64,000 nucleotides of DNA from Streptomyces sp. NBC_01262 (GTDB lineage: Bacteria; Actinomycetota; Actinomycetes; Streptomycetales; Streptomycetaceae). Location: positions 2,646,501-2,710,500 of the forward strand of contig NZ_CP108462.1 in the NCBI RefSeq assembly GCF_036226365.1. Direction: 5' to 3'. This document shows, in pieces, positions 19,086 to 28,437 of this stretch (its first letter is position 1; each line of letters opens with the position of its first letter). Made by a program: the position numbers and the translations under genes. The notes beneath the pieces were generated by a model. The model ran no database searches. It had not been told where the DNA came from and saw only the letters and a list, made by a program, of their open reading frames with translations.

Positions 19086-20276
19086 TCACTCGCCGATCAG
19101 TGCGTCCACGAACGCCGCCGGCTCGAAGGGCGCCAGGTCGTCCGCGCCCTCGCCGAGGCCGATGAGCTTGACGGGGACGCCCAGCTCGCGCTGGACGGCG
19201 ACGACGATGCCGCCCTTGGCGGTGCCGTCGAGCTTGGTGAGGACGATGCCGGTGATGTCGACGACCTCGGCGAAGACGCGGGCCTGGACCAGGCCGTTCT
19301 GGCCGGTGGTGGCGTCGAGGACGAGCAGGATCTCGTCGACGGGGCCGTGCTTCTCGACGACGCGCTTGACCTTGCCGAGCTCGTCCATGAGGCCGGTCTT
19401 GGTGTGCAGGCGGCCCGCGGTGTCGATGAGGACGACGTCGGCGCCCTCGGCGATGCCCTCCTTGACCGCGTCGAAGGCCACCGAGGCCGGGTCGCCGCCC
19501 TCGGGGCCGCGTACGGTGCGGGCGCCGACGCGGTCGCCCCAGGTCTGGAGCTGCTCGGTGGCGGCGGCGCGGAAGGTGTCGGCGGCGCCGAGGACGACGC
19601 TGCGGCCGTCGGCGACCAGGACGCGGGCGAGCTTGCCGGTGGTGGTGGTCTTGCCGGTGCCGTTGACGCCGACGACCATGATCACGGCCGGCTGGTCCTC
19701 ACGGCTCTCGGTCTTCAGCGTGCGGTCGAAGTCCGTGCCGACGAGGGTGATCAGCTCCTCGCGCAGCAGCGCGCGCAGTTCGTCGGGCGTACGGGTGCCG
19801 AGCACCTTCACGCGGCCGCGCAGCCGCTCGACCAGCTCCTGGGTGGGGGTGACGCCGACGTCGGCGGTGAGGAGGGTCTCCTCGATCTCCTCCCACGTGT
19901 CCTCGTCGAGGTGCTCGCGGGACAGCAGCGCGAGCAGCCCCTTGCCCAGGGTGTTCTGGGAGCGGGACAGCCGGGAGCGCAGCCGGATCAGCCGGCCGGC
20001 AGTGGGCTCGGGCTCCTCGATCTCCGGAGCCTTGAGGGCTTCCGGCGATTCCGGGGCCTCCGGGAGCTCGACCTCTTCGATGGTCCGGCGTGGCTCGTCC
20101 CGGGGGACCTCGGCGTCCTCGCCGATGTGCGGTTCGGCAGGCGGAGTGGTGATCGTCGGCGCGGCGGGCGGCGCGGGCGGAAGGCCGCGCTTCTTGCGGC
20201 GGCTGCCCACGACCAGGCCACCGGCGGCGACGACCGCGACGAGGGCGATGACTACGGCGAGAATGACGGTATCCAT
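19086..20276 (-). CDS. ftsY: Signal recognition particle receptor FtsY
   Basis: SRP receptor GTPase that docks ribosome-nascent chain complexes at the membrane. The 396 residues start with a hydrophobic membrane anchor (about 4-24, VILAVVIALVAVVAAGGLVV), which is typical of actinobacteria. An acidic/Pro-rich linker (25-90) and the NG domain follow, with P-loop GVNGTGKTTTTGKLA (about 198-212), DTAGRLHTKTGLM and TKLDGTAKGG. The start is ATG at 20276. It is convergent with the prim-pol gene and divergent from a luciferase-like oxidoreductase 70 bp away. With ffh and smc it forms the common actinobacterial secretion/chromosome group. Confidence 0.97.
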   Translation of the reverse strand: MDTVILAVVIALVAVVAAGGLVVGSRRKKRGLPPAPPAAPTITTPPAEPHIGEDAEVPRDEPRRTIEEVELPEAPESPEALKAPEIEEPEPTAGRLIRLRSRLSRSQNTLGKGLLALLSREHLDEDTWEEIEETLLTADVGVTPTQELVERLRGRVKVLGTRTPDELRALLREELITLVGTDFDRTLKTESREDQPAVIMVVGVNGTGKTTTTGKLARVLVADGRSVVLGAADTFRAAATEQLQTWGDRVGARTVRGPEGGDPASVAFDAVKEGIAEGADVVLIDTAGRLHTKTGLMDELGKVKRVVEKHGPVDEILLVLDATTGQNGLVQARVFAEVVDITGIVLTKLDGTAKGGIVVAVQRELGVPVKLIGLGEGADDLAPFEPAAFVDALIGE

Positions 20277-20346
20277 GGTTCGTCCAGTATGCGTGACCCT
20301 GATCCTGCCCCTGTGAATCTGATGCTCCGTCAGCTACGTTCGGCCC

Positions 20347-21333
20347 ATGGCCGTCACCGTCGTGCGTTTCAACCTCGTCGACCCCGCCGCGACCCCCGAG
20401 ACCCTGTCCCGCCGCTATCGCGCCGCCGTCGAGATGGCCGCGTACGCCGATGACAGCGGCATCGACACCGTGCAGACCGAGGAGCACCACGCCTCACCCG
20501 ACGGCTGGCTGCCGTCGCCGCTGGTCTTCGCCGGCACAGTGCTGGGGGCGACCCGGCGGATCGCCGTCACGATCGCCGCGCTGATCGGGCCGCTGCACGA
20601 CCCGCTGCGGCTGGCCGAGGACATCGCGGTGCTGGACCTGGTCTCCGGCGGCCGCCTGGTCACGGTGGCGGGCATCGGCTACCGACAGGAGGAGTACGCG
20701 GCCCACGGCGTGGACTGGCACCGGCGCGGCGAGCTCCAGGACGAGCTGCTGGAAACCCTGATCGCGGCCTGGACCGGCGAGCCCTTCGCCTTCCGCGGCC
20801 GCACCGTCCAGGTCCGCCCGGTCCCGTACACCCGGCCCCACCCGCTTCTCCTGGTCGGCGGCAGCTCCCGCGCCGCCGCGCGCCGGGCGGCCCGGCTGGG
20901 CCTGCCGTTCTTCCCCAGCGCCCACCTGCCGGAGCTGGAGGCGTACTACCACGCACGGCTGGCGGAGCACGGGACGCAGGGGTGGTGCCTGGTGCCTCCG
21001 GCGGAGGTCCCGCTGCTGCACGTCGCGGAGGACCCGGACCGGATATGGGCGGAGTACGGCTCGTACTTTCTGCGGGAGGCGCGTACGTACGCCTCCTGGC
21101 AGGGGGCCGGGATCCGCTCGGCGGTGCGGTCCGGGGCGGGGACGGTGGAGGAGCTCAGGGCCGAGGGCGTCTACCGGGTGCTCACGCCGCAGCAGTGCCT
21201 CGCCTTCGCCGAGGCGGGCGGCGAGCAGGCGAGCCTGGTGCTGCATCCGCTGTGCGGCGGGATGCCGGTCGACGAGGGCTGGAGCAGCCTGCGGCTCTTC
21301 GCGGAGCAGGTGCTGCCGCGGCTGAAGCCGTGA
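20347..21333 (+). CDS. LLM-class flavin-dependent oxidoreductase
   Basis: Luciferase-like monooxygenase fold of 328 residues; members use reduced FMN or F420. It shows the TIM-barrel hallmarks EEHHASPDGWLPSPLVF near residue 48, LLGATRRIAVTIAALIGPLHDPLRLAEDIAVLD (in part) and SGGRLVTVAGIGYRQEEY. LLVGGSSRAAARRAARLGL forms the phosphate-binding region. A cofC gene in the same window shows the host makes F420, so either cofactor is possible. The start is ATG at 20347. It is convergent with smc, 51 bp between stops. The substrate is unknown. Confidence 0.9.
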   Translation: MAVTVVRFNLVDPAATPETLSRRYRAAVEMAAYADDSGIDTVQTEEHHASPDGWLPSPLVFAGTVLGATRRIAVTIAALIGPLHDPLRLAEDIAVLDLVSGGRLVTVAGIGYRQEEYAAHGVDWHRRGELQDELLETLIAAWTGEPFAFRGRTVQVRPVPYTRPHPLLLVGGSSRAAARRAARLGLPFFPSAHLPELEAYYHARLAEHGTQGWCLVPPAEVPLLHVAEDPDRIWAEYGSYFLREARTYASWQGAGIRSAVRSGAGTVEELRAEGVYRVLTPQQCLAFAEAGGEQASLVLHPLCGGMPVDEGWSSLRLFAEQVLPRLKP

Positions 21334-21384
21334 ACCCGTGTGTGCGGGCCCCGCAGGTGACGCACCGGACCTGGCGCGGAGCGC

Positions 21385-24300
21385 CTAGCGCAGCCGCTGG
21401 CTGATCACCTTGGACACGCCGTCCCCCTGCATGGAGACGCCGTACAGCGCGTCGGCGACCTCCATCGTGCGCTTCTGGTGGGTGATCACGATGAGCTGCG
21501 AGCTCTCCTGGAGCTCCTCCATGATCCTGATCAGCCGCTGCAGGTTGGTGTCGTCCAGGGCCGCCTCGACCTCGTCCATCACGTAGAACGGGCTCGGCCG
21601 GGCCTTGAAGATCGACACCAGGAGGGCGACCGCGGTGAGGGACCGCTCGCCGCCGGACAGCAGCGACAGCCGCTTGACCTTCTTGCCCGGCGGACGGGCC
21701 TCCACGTCCACACCGGTGGTCAGCATGTTGTCCGGGTCGGTGAGGATCAGCCGGCCCTCGCCGCCGGGGAACAGCCGGGAGAAGACGCCCTCGAACTGCC
21801 GGGCCGTGTCGTGGTACGCGGCGGTGAAGACCTGCTCGACCCGCTCGTCGACCTCCTTGACGACCTGGAGAAGATCGGTCCTGGTCTTCTTCAGGTCCTC
21901 CAGCTGCTCGCTCAGGAACTGGTGCCGCTCCTCCAGCGCCGCGAACTCCTCCAGGGCCAGCGGGTTGACCTTGCCGAGCTGCGTGTACGCCTTCTCGGCG
22001 GCCCTGAGCCGCTTCTCCTGCTCGGCCCTGTCGTACGGGCGCGGCTTGTTGCGCGGGTGCTCCGGGTCCTCCGGCAGCTCCTCGCCCTCGGCGGGCGGGG
22101 AAGGGGGTACAAGGTGCTCGGGTCCGTACTCGGCGACCAGGCCGGCCGGTTCGATGCCGTACTCCTCCAGTGCCTTGGCCTCCAACTGCTCGATGCGCAT
22201 GCGCTTTTCCGCGCCGAGCACCTCGCCCTTGTGGACGTCGCCGGTGAGCCGGTCCAGCTCCGCCTTCAGCTCGCGGCCCTGCTTGCGCTCCTCCCCCAGC
22301 TCCGCCTCGCGCTCCGCCTTCGCTCTCTCCGCCGCCGCACGCTCCTCCTCGGCGCGGGCCACGGACACCTGTACGCAGGCCAGCAGCCCGCGCGCGCCGG
22401 CGAGCACGGCCGAGGCGACGCTCGCCTCGTACTCCAGCCGCGCCCTGCGCTGCGCGGCCCGCTCCCGCGTCTCGCGCTCCATGCGCGCGGCGCGGTCCAG
22501 GCCGTCGGCCCGGCCGGCGAGTCCCTTGACCCGCTCCTCGTGCGTACGCACCTGGAGCCGGGCTTCCATCTCGGTCTGCCGGGCGTTGGCGCCGTCGGCG
22601 GCGAGCCGGTCCCGGACCGAGGTGTCGGGTTCCTCCTCGGCGGGGGCGGCTTCGGCTTCGCCCAGCCGGTAGGAGAGCTCCTCGAACTCCTCGGCCGCCG
22701 CCGCGAGGGCCTCCTCGGCCCGGCCGACGGCCGCGGCGGAACGTTGCGCCTCGCCCGCCGCCGCGCGGGCCTGGCCGGCCAGGCCGCCGAGCTGCTGGGC
22801 GACGGCCGACTTCTGCTTCTCCGCCGCCCGGCGGCGCTGGGTCAGCTCCTCCACCTGGCGGGCCGCCTGCGCACGCCGCTCTTTCGCCCCGGCCTGCGCG
22901 GCGCCGAGTTCCTCGCACTGCGCGGCGAGACGTTCCAGCTCCGCCGCCGCCTCGTCCACGGCCGCCTGCACTTCGAGGAGGCTGGGCGCGCCGGCGGAAC
23001 CGCCCTGCGCGAAGTGCGCACTGAGGGTGTCGCCCTCGGCGGTGACGGCCGTCAGGTGCGGGTGGGCGGTGAGGAGGGCTTCGGCGTCGGCGAGGGTCTG
23101 CACGACGACGTAGTCCCGGAGTGCCCGCCGTACGGCGGGCAGGAGCTCGGCGGGGCCGGAGACCAGGGCGGCGGCGTGGGTGAGGCCGGGGTCGGCCTCG
23201 GTCCTGGCCTGTGGGACGGCGGCGGTCGCGGTTGGCTGAGGCATCGTGGCCGGCTGCGAGCCGGTGGCCGCGTTGTGCCGGCCCTCCCCCAGCCTTCGGC
23301 CGGGAGGTGCCCCCATCTCGCTTCGCTCGCCTTGCGGAACGTTCTCCCACAACACGGTCGCGCCTTCGGCGACCAGCAGCGCCGCGCGGCCCGCGTCGTC
23401 GCTGCGCAGCAGGCGCAGCGCGTCCGCGGCGGCGCCGGGCCCGGAGACGGCGATGGCGTCGGCGGCGGCGCCCAGGGCGGCGGCCACCGGGACCTCGAAG
23501 CCAGGGGTGACGGTCAGCAGTTCGGCGGCGGGACCCAGCAGTCCCGACAGGCGGTCGCCCGCTGCCAGCAGCGCGCCCGTGCCGTCCTTGCGGCGCAGGC
23601 CGAGCGCGAGGGCGTCGTGCCGCGCGGAGGTCGCGGCGCGCTGGCGTTCGGCGGCGGTCGAGGCGTCCCGGGCGGCGGAGTGGGCTTCGTCGGCGGCGGC
23701 CATGTCGCGTTTGGCGGCGTCCAGGCGGGCGTCGAGCTCGGAGTCGTCGGCGTCGAGGCCCTCGACCTGGGCCTTGAGCTCCTCGTAGTCCTCCTGGGCG
23801 GACTCGGCACGGTCGCGGGCCTCGTCGCGGGCCGCGGTGAGGCGGCCGATCTCGGCTTCGGCGGAGGTGGCCCTGGAACGGGCGGCGTTGACCTGGCCGC
23901 TGAGGCGGGCGAGGCCCTCGCGGCGGTCGGCGATGGCGCGGGCGGCGGCTTTGAGGCGCTTGTCCTCGTCGGCGAGCCGGCGTTCGAGGTCGGCCCGGTG
24001 GCCGATGGTGTCGTCGAGGGCGCGCTGGGCGGCGTCGAGGGCCTCGGTGAGTTCGGCCTCCTGCTCGCGGATGCGGGCGGCCTCGCGCTCCATGTCCTCC
24101 GGGTCGCGGCCGCGCCGCTCCTCGGCGGGCTGGCTGGTGGCATGGCGTACGCGCTGTTCGGCCAGGCCGATGGTGCCGCGTACGCGCTCCGAGAGCTGGG
24201 AGAGGCCGTACCAGGTGGCCTGGGCGTCGGCGAGCCGCGGCGAAAGGGCCCGGACCTGCTCCTCAAGGCGGGCCTCGCGCTGGACGGCGGCGGCGAGCAG

Positions 24301-25080
24301 CTCCTCGACGGCGTCGCGCCGCTCCTTCAGGGCGGCTTCGTCGGCGACCTCGGTGCGCAGGGCGTCCCGCAGGGTGACGAGGTCGTCGGCGAGCAGGCGG
24401 AGCCGGGCGTCGCGCAGGTCGGCCTGGATGACCGCGGCCCGGCGGGCCACCTGGGCCTGCCGGCCGAGCGGCTTGAGCTGCCGCCGCAGCTCACCGGTGA
24501 GATCCTGGACGCGGGCGAGGTTGGCCTGCATGGCGTCCAGTTTGCGCAGCGCCTTCTCCTTGCGCTTGCGGTGCTTCAGGACACCGGCCGCTTCCTCGAT
24601 GAAGGCGCGGCGGCCCATCGGGTCGGCGTGGAGCACGGAGTCGAGCTGGCCCTGGCCGACGATGACGTGCATCTCGCGGCCGATGCCGGAGTCGGACAGC
24701 AGTTCCTGGATGTCGAGCAGCCGGCAGGTGTCGCCGTTGATCTGGTACTCGCTGCCGCCGTTGCGGAACATGATCCGGGTGATGGTGACCTCGGCGTACT
24801 CGATGGGCAGCACGCCGTCGCTGTTGTCGATGGTCAGCGACACCTCGGCCCGGCCGAGCGGGGGGCGCCCGGTGGTGCCGGCGAAGATGACGTCCTCCAT
24901 CTTGCCGCCGCGCAGCGACTTCGCGCCCTGTTCGCCCATGACCCAGGACAGCGCGTCCACAACATTGGACTTGCCGGAGCCATTGGGGCCGACGACGCAG
25001 GTGATACCGGGTTCGAAGCGCAGCGTCGTCGCCGAGGCGAACGACTTGAACCCGCGCAGGGTCAGGCTCTTGAGGTGCAC
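21385..25080 (-). CDS. smc: Chromosome segregation protein SMC
   Basis: Condensin ATPase that compacts and segregates chromosomes with ScpAB. The 1231 residues include Walker A GPNGSGKSN (about 29-37), long coiled coils, a central hinge (about 510-680), ABC signature LSGGERSLT (about 1138) and Walker B FYVMDEVEAALDD. The GTG at 25080 gives the canonical VHLKSLTLRGFKSFA start. The hinge contains an extra segment (about residues 575-625) whose DNA includes a palindrome of the kind dispersed between Streptomyces genes. It is read in frame and adds low-complexity residues. Total length exceeds the ~1180-1190 I expect for the genus, consistent with an insertion. Confidence 0.96.
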   Translation of the reverse strand: MHLKSLTLRGFKSFASATTLRFEPGITCVVGPNGSGKSNVVDALSWVMGEQGAKSLRGGKMEDVIFAGTTGRPPLGRAEVSLTIDNSDGVLPIEYAEVTITRIMFRNGGSEYQINGDTCRLLDIQELLSDSGIGREMHVIVGQGQLDSVLHADPMGRRAFIEEAAGVLKHRKRKEKALRKLDAMQANLARVQDLTGELRRQLKPLGRQAQVARRAAVIQADLRDARLRLLADDLVTLRDALRTEVADEAALKERRDAVEELLAAAVQREARLEEQVRALSPRLADAQATWYGLSQLSERVRGTIGLAEQRVRHATSQPAEERRGRDPEDMEREAARIREQEAELTEALDAAQRALDDTIGHRADLERRLADEDKRLKAAARAIADRREGLARLSGQVNAARSRATSAEAEIGRLTAARDEARDRAESAQEDYEELKAQVEGLDADDSELDARLDAAKRDMAAADEAHSAARDASTAAERQRAATSARHDALALGLRRKDGTGALLAAGDRLSGLLGPAAELLTVTPGFEVPVAAALGAAADAIAVSGPGAAADALRLLRSDDAGRAALLVAEGATVLWENVPQGERSEMGAPPGRRLGEGRHNAATGSQPATMPQPTATAAVPQARTEADPGLTHAAALVSGPAELLPAVRRALRDYVVVQTLADAEALLTAHPHLTAVTAEGDTLSAHFAQGGSAGAPSLLEVQAAVDEAAAELERLAAQCEELGAAQAGAKERRAQAARQVEELTQRRRAAEKQKSAVAQQLGGLAGQARAAAGEAQRSAAAVGRAEEALAAAAEEFEELSYRLGEAEAAPAEEEPDTSVRDRLAADGANARQTEMEARLQVRTHEERVKGLAGRADGLDRAARMERETRERAAQRRARLEYEASVASAVLAGARGLLACVQVSVARAEEERAAAERAKAEREAELGEERKQGRELKAELDRLTGDVHKGEVLGAEKRMRIEQLEAKALEEYGIEPAGLVAEYGPEHLVPPSPPAEGEELPEDPEHPRNKPRPYDRAEQEKRLRAAEKAYTQLGKVNPLALEEFAALEERHQFLSEQLEDLKKTRTDLLQVVKEVDERVEQVFTAAYHDTARQFEGVFSRLFPGGEGRLILTDPDNMLTTGVDVEARPPGKKVKRLSLLSGGERSLTAVALLVSIFKARPSPFYVMDEVEAALDDTNLQRLIRIMEELQESSQLIVITHQKRTMEVADALYGVSMQGDGVSKVISQRLR
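23281..23341. repeat. Dispersed Streptomyces-type palindromic motif inside smc
   Basis: The plus strand has a near-palindrome CCTCCCCCAGCCTTCGGCCG then GGAGGTGCCCCC. A second small inverted motif TCGCTTCGCTCGC follows about 5 bases later. I recognise this combination as a sequence common between genes in Streptomyces genomes. Here it is read through in frame in the SMC hinge, giving residues MGAPPGRRLGEG. Confidence 0.65.
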
Positions 25081-25185
25081 GCCGGTGAACTTTACCGGTC
25101 GCTTTCGCGGGCCCCCGGGAGTTTCGCCCACGGACGCGCAGGGCACATCAGACCGTAGGGGCGGAGATCACGGCTGGAGCGGGGG

Positions 25186-25219
25186 CGAAAAACGACGAAG
25201 GGACGCCGAAGCGTCCCTT
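25186..25219 (-). terminator. Rho-independent terminator after the coiled-coil peptide gene
   Basis: A nine-bp perfect stem (25198-25206 with 25211-25219, loop CGAA) is followed on the minus strand by a T-rich stretch (25188-25193). It lies between the small coiled-coil gene stop (25267) and the smc start (25080). Confidence 0.8.
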
Positions 25220-25266
25220 GCACATTCCCAAACGGGCTCGTCGCCACTCGTCGGCCGAAAGGCCGA

Positions 25267-25470
25267 TCAAGCGAGAACGGGCTCCGCGTGGTGTACGTCG
25301 ATGCTGCTGAGCAGCGACTCTTCGTGCGACGCGGCAGCAAGCGCATCGTTCTCGGCCTGGATCCGAACAAGCTCGGTCTCCAGATCCTGAACGCGCTGCT
25401 GCAGCCTTCGCATCTCGGAGAGGAGTCGCGGGTCGGGACCGCCGACGTAACCGAGAAGCGCCTTTGCCAT
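25267..25470 (-). CDS. Small conserved coiled-coil protein
   Basis: A 67-residue protein starting MAKALLGYVGG. Its centre (residues 14-45) is a heptad-like coiled coil, LLSEMRRLQQRVQDLETELV, followed by an Ala-rich acidic tail. GGAGG lies seven bases before the ATG at 25470, and a terminator follows, so it is a genuine transcription unit. I recall near-identical short proteins upstream of smc in other Streptomyces, but no function is known to me. It could act as a small scaffold or dimerisation peptide; this is inference. Confidence 0.82.
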   Translation of the reverse strand: MAKALLGYVGGPDPRLLSEMRRLQQRVQDLETELVRIQAENDALAAASHEESLLSSIDVHHAEPVLA

Positions 25471-25839
25471 GATGGATGGTCCTCCACGCTGAGTGACCGA
25501 CCGGGGAGCGGTGTGGGTCGTGAGTGAGGGGTTTTGGCACCCGCGCCCTGTAGAGCCCCGAAGCTGCCGTTTTCAAGCCATAACAACCTCGGTGGGCGGG
25601 GCTTCCAGCGTCTCACCAAAAGGTTTGAGGGTCAACACGATCACAGCCCGGTCATCGCGCATGCCTAAGAAATCACGGCGCGAAGAGGGCGCCGGGTGCA
25701 GGCCGCGAGGCTGGTGATCGACCCCGATGCCCGCAGCCTTGCATGGCGACCGGTAAAAGGCAACCTCCCCGCAGACCTTGTCCCGTGCGATTGCCTCCGG
25801 CATACGGACCCCGCGCCCACCTGCGAGAACGTCCGGACT
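25471..25839. other. Intergenic region with no supported gene
   Basis: 369 bp between acylphosphatase and the coiled-coil peptide gene. A minus-strand frame of 76 codons (25573-25803) shows no domain, motif or convincing ribosome-binding site. The region may contain the promoter of the coiled-coil gene, but I see no clear -35/-10 pair. Confidence 0.5.
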
Positions 25840-26133
25840 TCAACGAATCTGGAAGCCCTCGTAACCACCCCGCGGGACGTCCCAGATCTCGGTCACACCG
25901 TCGACCCGGCCGGGCGTGTCCCCGTCCCGCAGCCATACCAGCAAATCCTGGCAAGCGCTCCGGTCTCCTTCGACCACGACCTGCACCCGGCCGTCTGCGA
26001 GATTGCTCACATAGCCCGACAGGCCACCGATCTCCAGCGCGTTCGCCCGGGTCCACCAGCGGAAACCCACTCCCTGCACCTTGCCGCGCACCCACACCGT
26101 GAGCCGGACATCGACCCGGACATTTTCATTCAT
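25840..26133 (-). CDS. acyP: Acylphosphatase
   Basis: Small enzyme (97 residues) that hydrolyses acyl phosphates such as carbamoyl phosphate or acetyl phosphate. The family signature [19 protein letters not shown] (about 15-33) holds the catalytic arginine (phosphate-binding loop GKVQGVGFR). The catalytic asparagine is in [17 protein letters not shown]. The ATG at 26133 has GGGGA just upstream. It is divergent from the CAP-domain gene and lies ahead of the smc group in the usual actinobacterial order. Confidence 0.95.
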   Translation of the reverse strand: MNENVRVDVRLTVWVRGKVQGVGFRWWTRANALEIGGLSGYVSNLADGRVQVVVEGDRSACQDLLVWLRDGDTPGRVDGVTEIWDVPRGGYEGFQIR

Positions 26134-26254
26134 GTCCCCACGTTATCCCGGCAGTTCTCACAGGATCGCCACAGTCACACGCGTAATTCGATACAGTCGC
26201 GCCGCAACAGGACTCGCCCGTACGAGTGACACCACAACACAAGGACTGCGCCGG

Positions 26255-27127
26255 ATGGGTCGCCATTCCAGAACTGCCCCACAGCCCGTGGCCGCGCATC
26301 GCGGTGGCCGTCGTCGCCGGACAGACCGGATGAACCGCACGAACGCGGGCATCAGGAAGCGGCGCCGCCACCCCGTACGCACCGGGTTGCTGGCGACCTC
26401 GGCAGCGATGGCGGTGGGCGCGATAGCGGTGTCGGCGGGGCTGCTTCCCTCGCCGGACGGCTCCGGGGGCTACTCCTTCACCGGCGGCAGCGGCACCGTG
26501 CAGGCGGGCAGCCAGGCCGAGAACACCGGTGTGCAGGGCGGCACGTCCGCCGAGCCCACCGACCGGGCCTCCGAGCCCGCCAGCCGTGGCAACACCCGCC
26601 CCAGCGCCCCGGTGGTATCGCCCTCGCCGTCGGCCAGCCCGAGCACAGCGGCGCCGTCCGCCGTGCCGAGCGCGCCGACCAGCAGCGTCACGGCCACGGT
26701 CGTCCCGAGCCCCACCGCCTCCAGCACCGCCACCGATCCCGCGAACAACGGGAACAGCGCTGAGGACCAGGTGCTGGCGCTGGTCAACATCGAGCGCGCC
26801 AAGATCGGCTGCGCGCCGCTGATCGCCGACGCGGACCTGGGCAAGCTCGCCTCGGACTTCAGCAAGGACATGGCCAAGCGGGACTTCTTCGACCACATCG
26901 ACCCCGACGGCAACGACCCCTGGGACCGCGCCGAGGCGGCCGGCATCACCGGTCTGGGCGGCGAGAACATCGCCCGCGGCCAGGCCGACGCCCAGGCCGT
27001 GATGGATGCCTGGATGAACAGCGACGGCCACCGCGCCAACATCCTCAACTGCAACTTCCGCACCCTGGGTGTCGGCGCGTTCATGGCCGACGGCGGCCCG
27101 TGGTGGACCCAGGACTTCGGCTACTAA
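26255..27127 (+). CDS. Secreted CAP-domain (SCP/PR-1-like) protein
   Basis: A 290-residue protein likely exported or membrane-anchored. A very basic N-terminus (GRHSRT..RGGRRRRTDR) is followed by a hydrophobic segment (about 48-68, TGLLATSAAMAVGAIAVSAG). A long Ser/Thr/Pro/Ala-rich linker (about 85-165) leads to a CAP domain at the C-terminus: EDQVLALVNIERAKIGCAPL, DFFDHIDPDGNDPWDRAEAA, GGENIARGQADAQAVMDAWM and GHRANILN. The His and Glu of CAP proteins are visible. The ATG at 26255 is chosen because the upstream frame is antisense to acyP. The function of bacterial CAP proteins is poorly known. Confidence 0.9.
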   Translation: MGRHSRTAPQPVAAHRGGRRRRTDRMNRTNAGIRKRRRHPVRTGLLATSAAMAVGAIAVSAGLLPSPDGSGGYSFTGGSGTVQAGSQAENTGVQGGTSAEPTDRASEPASRGNTRPSAPVVSPSPSASPSTAAPSAVPSAPTSSVTATVVPSPTASSTATDPANNGNSAEDQVLALVNIERAKIGCAPLIADADLGKLASDFSKDMAKRDFFDHIDPDGNDPWDRAEAAGITGLGGENIARGQADAQAVMDAWMNSDGHRANILNCNFRTLGVGAFMADGGPWWTQDFGY

Positions 27128-27180
27128 CGAAAAGTTAGCGCAACCTGGTGGGTTGCGCCGCTCGCGCGTACGCTGGCCGA

Positions 27181-27561
27181 ATGAACAGCCCCTGCCCCGA
27201 GTTCGACGTGTTCTTGCGCGCCTGCCCGTCGCGGCCGACGCTGGAACACGTCACCGGCCGCTGGGGAATCCTCGCCCTCGGCGGGCTCAGCAAGGGGCCT
27301 CTGCGCTTCAACGAACTGCGGCGGCGGGTCGACGGCGTCAGCGAGAAGATGCTCTCCCAGACGCTGCACGCCCTGGAACGCGACGGGCTGGTGCACCGTG
27401 AGGCGCAGCCGACCAATCCGCCGCGCGTCGACTACAGCCTCACCCCGCTGGGGCAGGAGACCGCCGAGCGGCTGGTCGCCCTCATCGAGCTGGTCCAGGG
27501 GCGGATGCCCGAGGTCATCGAGGCCCAGCGGCGCTATGACGAGGCGCGCGGCGGGCGCTGA
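27181..27561 (+). CDS. HxlR-family winged-helix transcriptional regulator
   Basis: A 126-residue regulator with the HxlR fold: cysteines near the N-terminus (C5 and C15), then [40 protein letters not shown] (recognition helix) and the wing [21 protein letters not shown]. Several HxlR proteins sense aldehydes, quinones or oxidants through N-terminal cysteines; that is family knowledge, not shown here. Its 3' end overlaps the convergent mutM stop by 28 bp. The target gene is not adjacent in any obvious way. Confidence 0.92.
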   Translation: MNSPCPEFDVFLRACPSRPTLEHVTGRWGILALGGLSKGPLRFNELRRRVDGVSEKMLSQTLHALERDGLVHREAQPTNPPRVDYSLTPLGQETAERLVALIELVQGRMPEVIEAQRRYDEARGGR

Positions 27562-28394
27562 CAGCGCGGGCAGTAGTAGCTGGAACGGTTCATCCAGGGC
27601 CGGCGGCGGATCGGCGTGCCGCAGCGCGCGCAGGGCTCGCCCTCGCGGCCGTAGGCGTCCAGCGACCGGTCGAAGTAGCCGGACTCGCCGTTGACGTTCA
27701 CGTACAGGCTGTCGAAGCTCGTCCCGCCGGCGGCGAGCGCGTCGCCCATCACCTCGCGGATGTGGGTGAGCAGTTCCGCGGTGACGGGGCGGGTGAGGGT
27801 CGCGGTGGGCCGCTCGTAGTGCAGCCTCGTACGCCACAGCGCCTCGTCGGCGTAGATGTTGCCGACCCCGCTGATCAGGGACTGGTCGAGCAGCGCGCGC
27901 TTGACCGTCGTACGGCGGCGGCGAAGGGCCGTGTGGAAGGCGGCCTCGTCGAAGGCGGCGTCCAGCGGGTCGAGGGCGATGTGCGACAGCGGGACGGGTA
28001 CGCCGTCCTGCGGCGTCGACTCGTGGACGGACAGACCGCCGAAGGTGCGCTGGTCCACGAAGCGGAGCTCGGTGCCGAGATCGTCCTCGAAGCGGATGCG
28101 GATGCGCAGATGGGTCTCGGCGGGGGCGTCGTGAGGCTGGACGAGGAGCTGGCCGCTCATGCCGAGGTGCGCGAGCAGCGCGGCCTCGCCGCCGAGCGGC
28201 AGCCACAGGTACTTGCCCCGGCGATGGGCCTCGCCCAGGGTCGCCCCTTTGAGGCGGGCCGCGAAGTCCTCCGCCCCGGCGAGGTGGCGTCGTACGGCGC
28301 GGGGGTGCGCGACGTCGACCCCGGCGACGGTGCGGCCGCTGACCCAGCGGGCCAGGCCGCGGCGCACGACCTCGACTTCGGGCAGCTCGGGCAT
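27534..28394 (-). CDS. mutM: Formamidopyrimidine-DNA glycosylase
   Basis: Base-excision repair enzyme that removes 8-oxoguanine and nicks the abasic site. The N-terminal Pro/Glu catalytic residues are in [13 protein letters not shown] right after the initiator Met. The helix-two-turn-helix [13 protein letters not shown] and the C-terminal zinc finger [24 protein letters not shown] are complete. The length of 286 residues is normal. The start is ATG at 28394; longer frames upstream run into rnc. It follows rnc by 43 bp and ends overlapping the convergent hxlR gene by 28 bp. Confidence 0.97.
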   Translation of the reverse strand: MPELPEVEVVRRGLARWVSGRTVAGVDVAHPRAVRRHLAGAEDFAARLKGATLGEAHRRGKYLWLPLGGEAALLAHLGMSGQLLVQPHDAPAETHLRIRIRFEDDLGTELRFVDQRTFGGLSVHESTPQDGVPVPLSHIALDPLDAAFDEAAFHTALRRRRTTVKRALLDQSLISGVGNIYADEALWRTRLHYERPTATLTRPVTAELLTHIREVMGDALAAGGTSFDSLYVNVNGESGYFDRSLDAYGREGEPCARCGTPIRRRPWMNRSSYYCPRCQRPPRASS

Positions 28395-28437
28395 GGGTTC
28401 TCCCTCGTGGGCCGGGGGGAATCGTCCCCCCGGCCCG

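Noticed and set aside
21478..25158. A 1226-codon plus-strand open frame opposite smc
   Set aside because: It is an antisense shadow created by high GC in smc; it has no domain, and the smc frame has complete ATPase motifs.
25573..25803. 76-codon minus-strand frame between acyP and the coiled-coil gene
   Set aside because: No convincing ribosome-binding site or recognisable sequence; the region is better read as intergenic.
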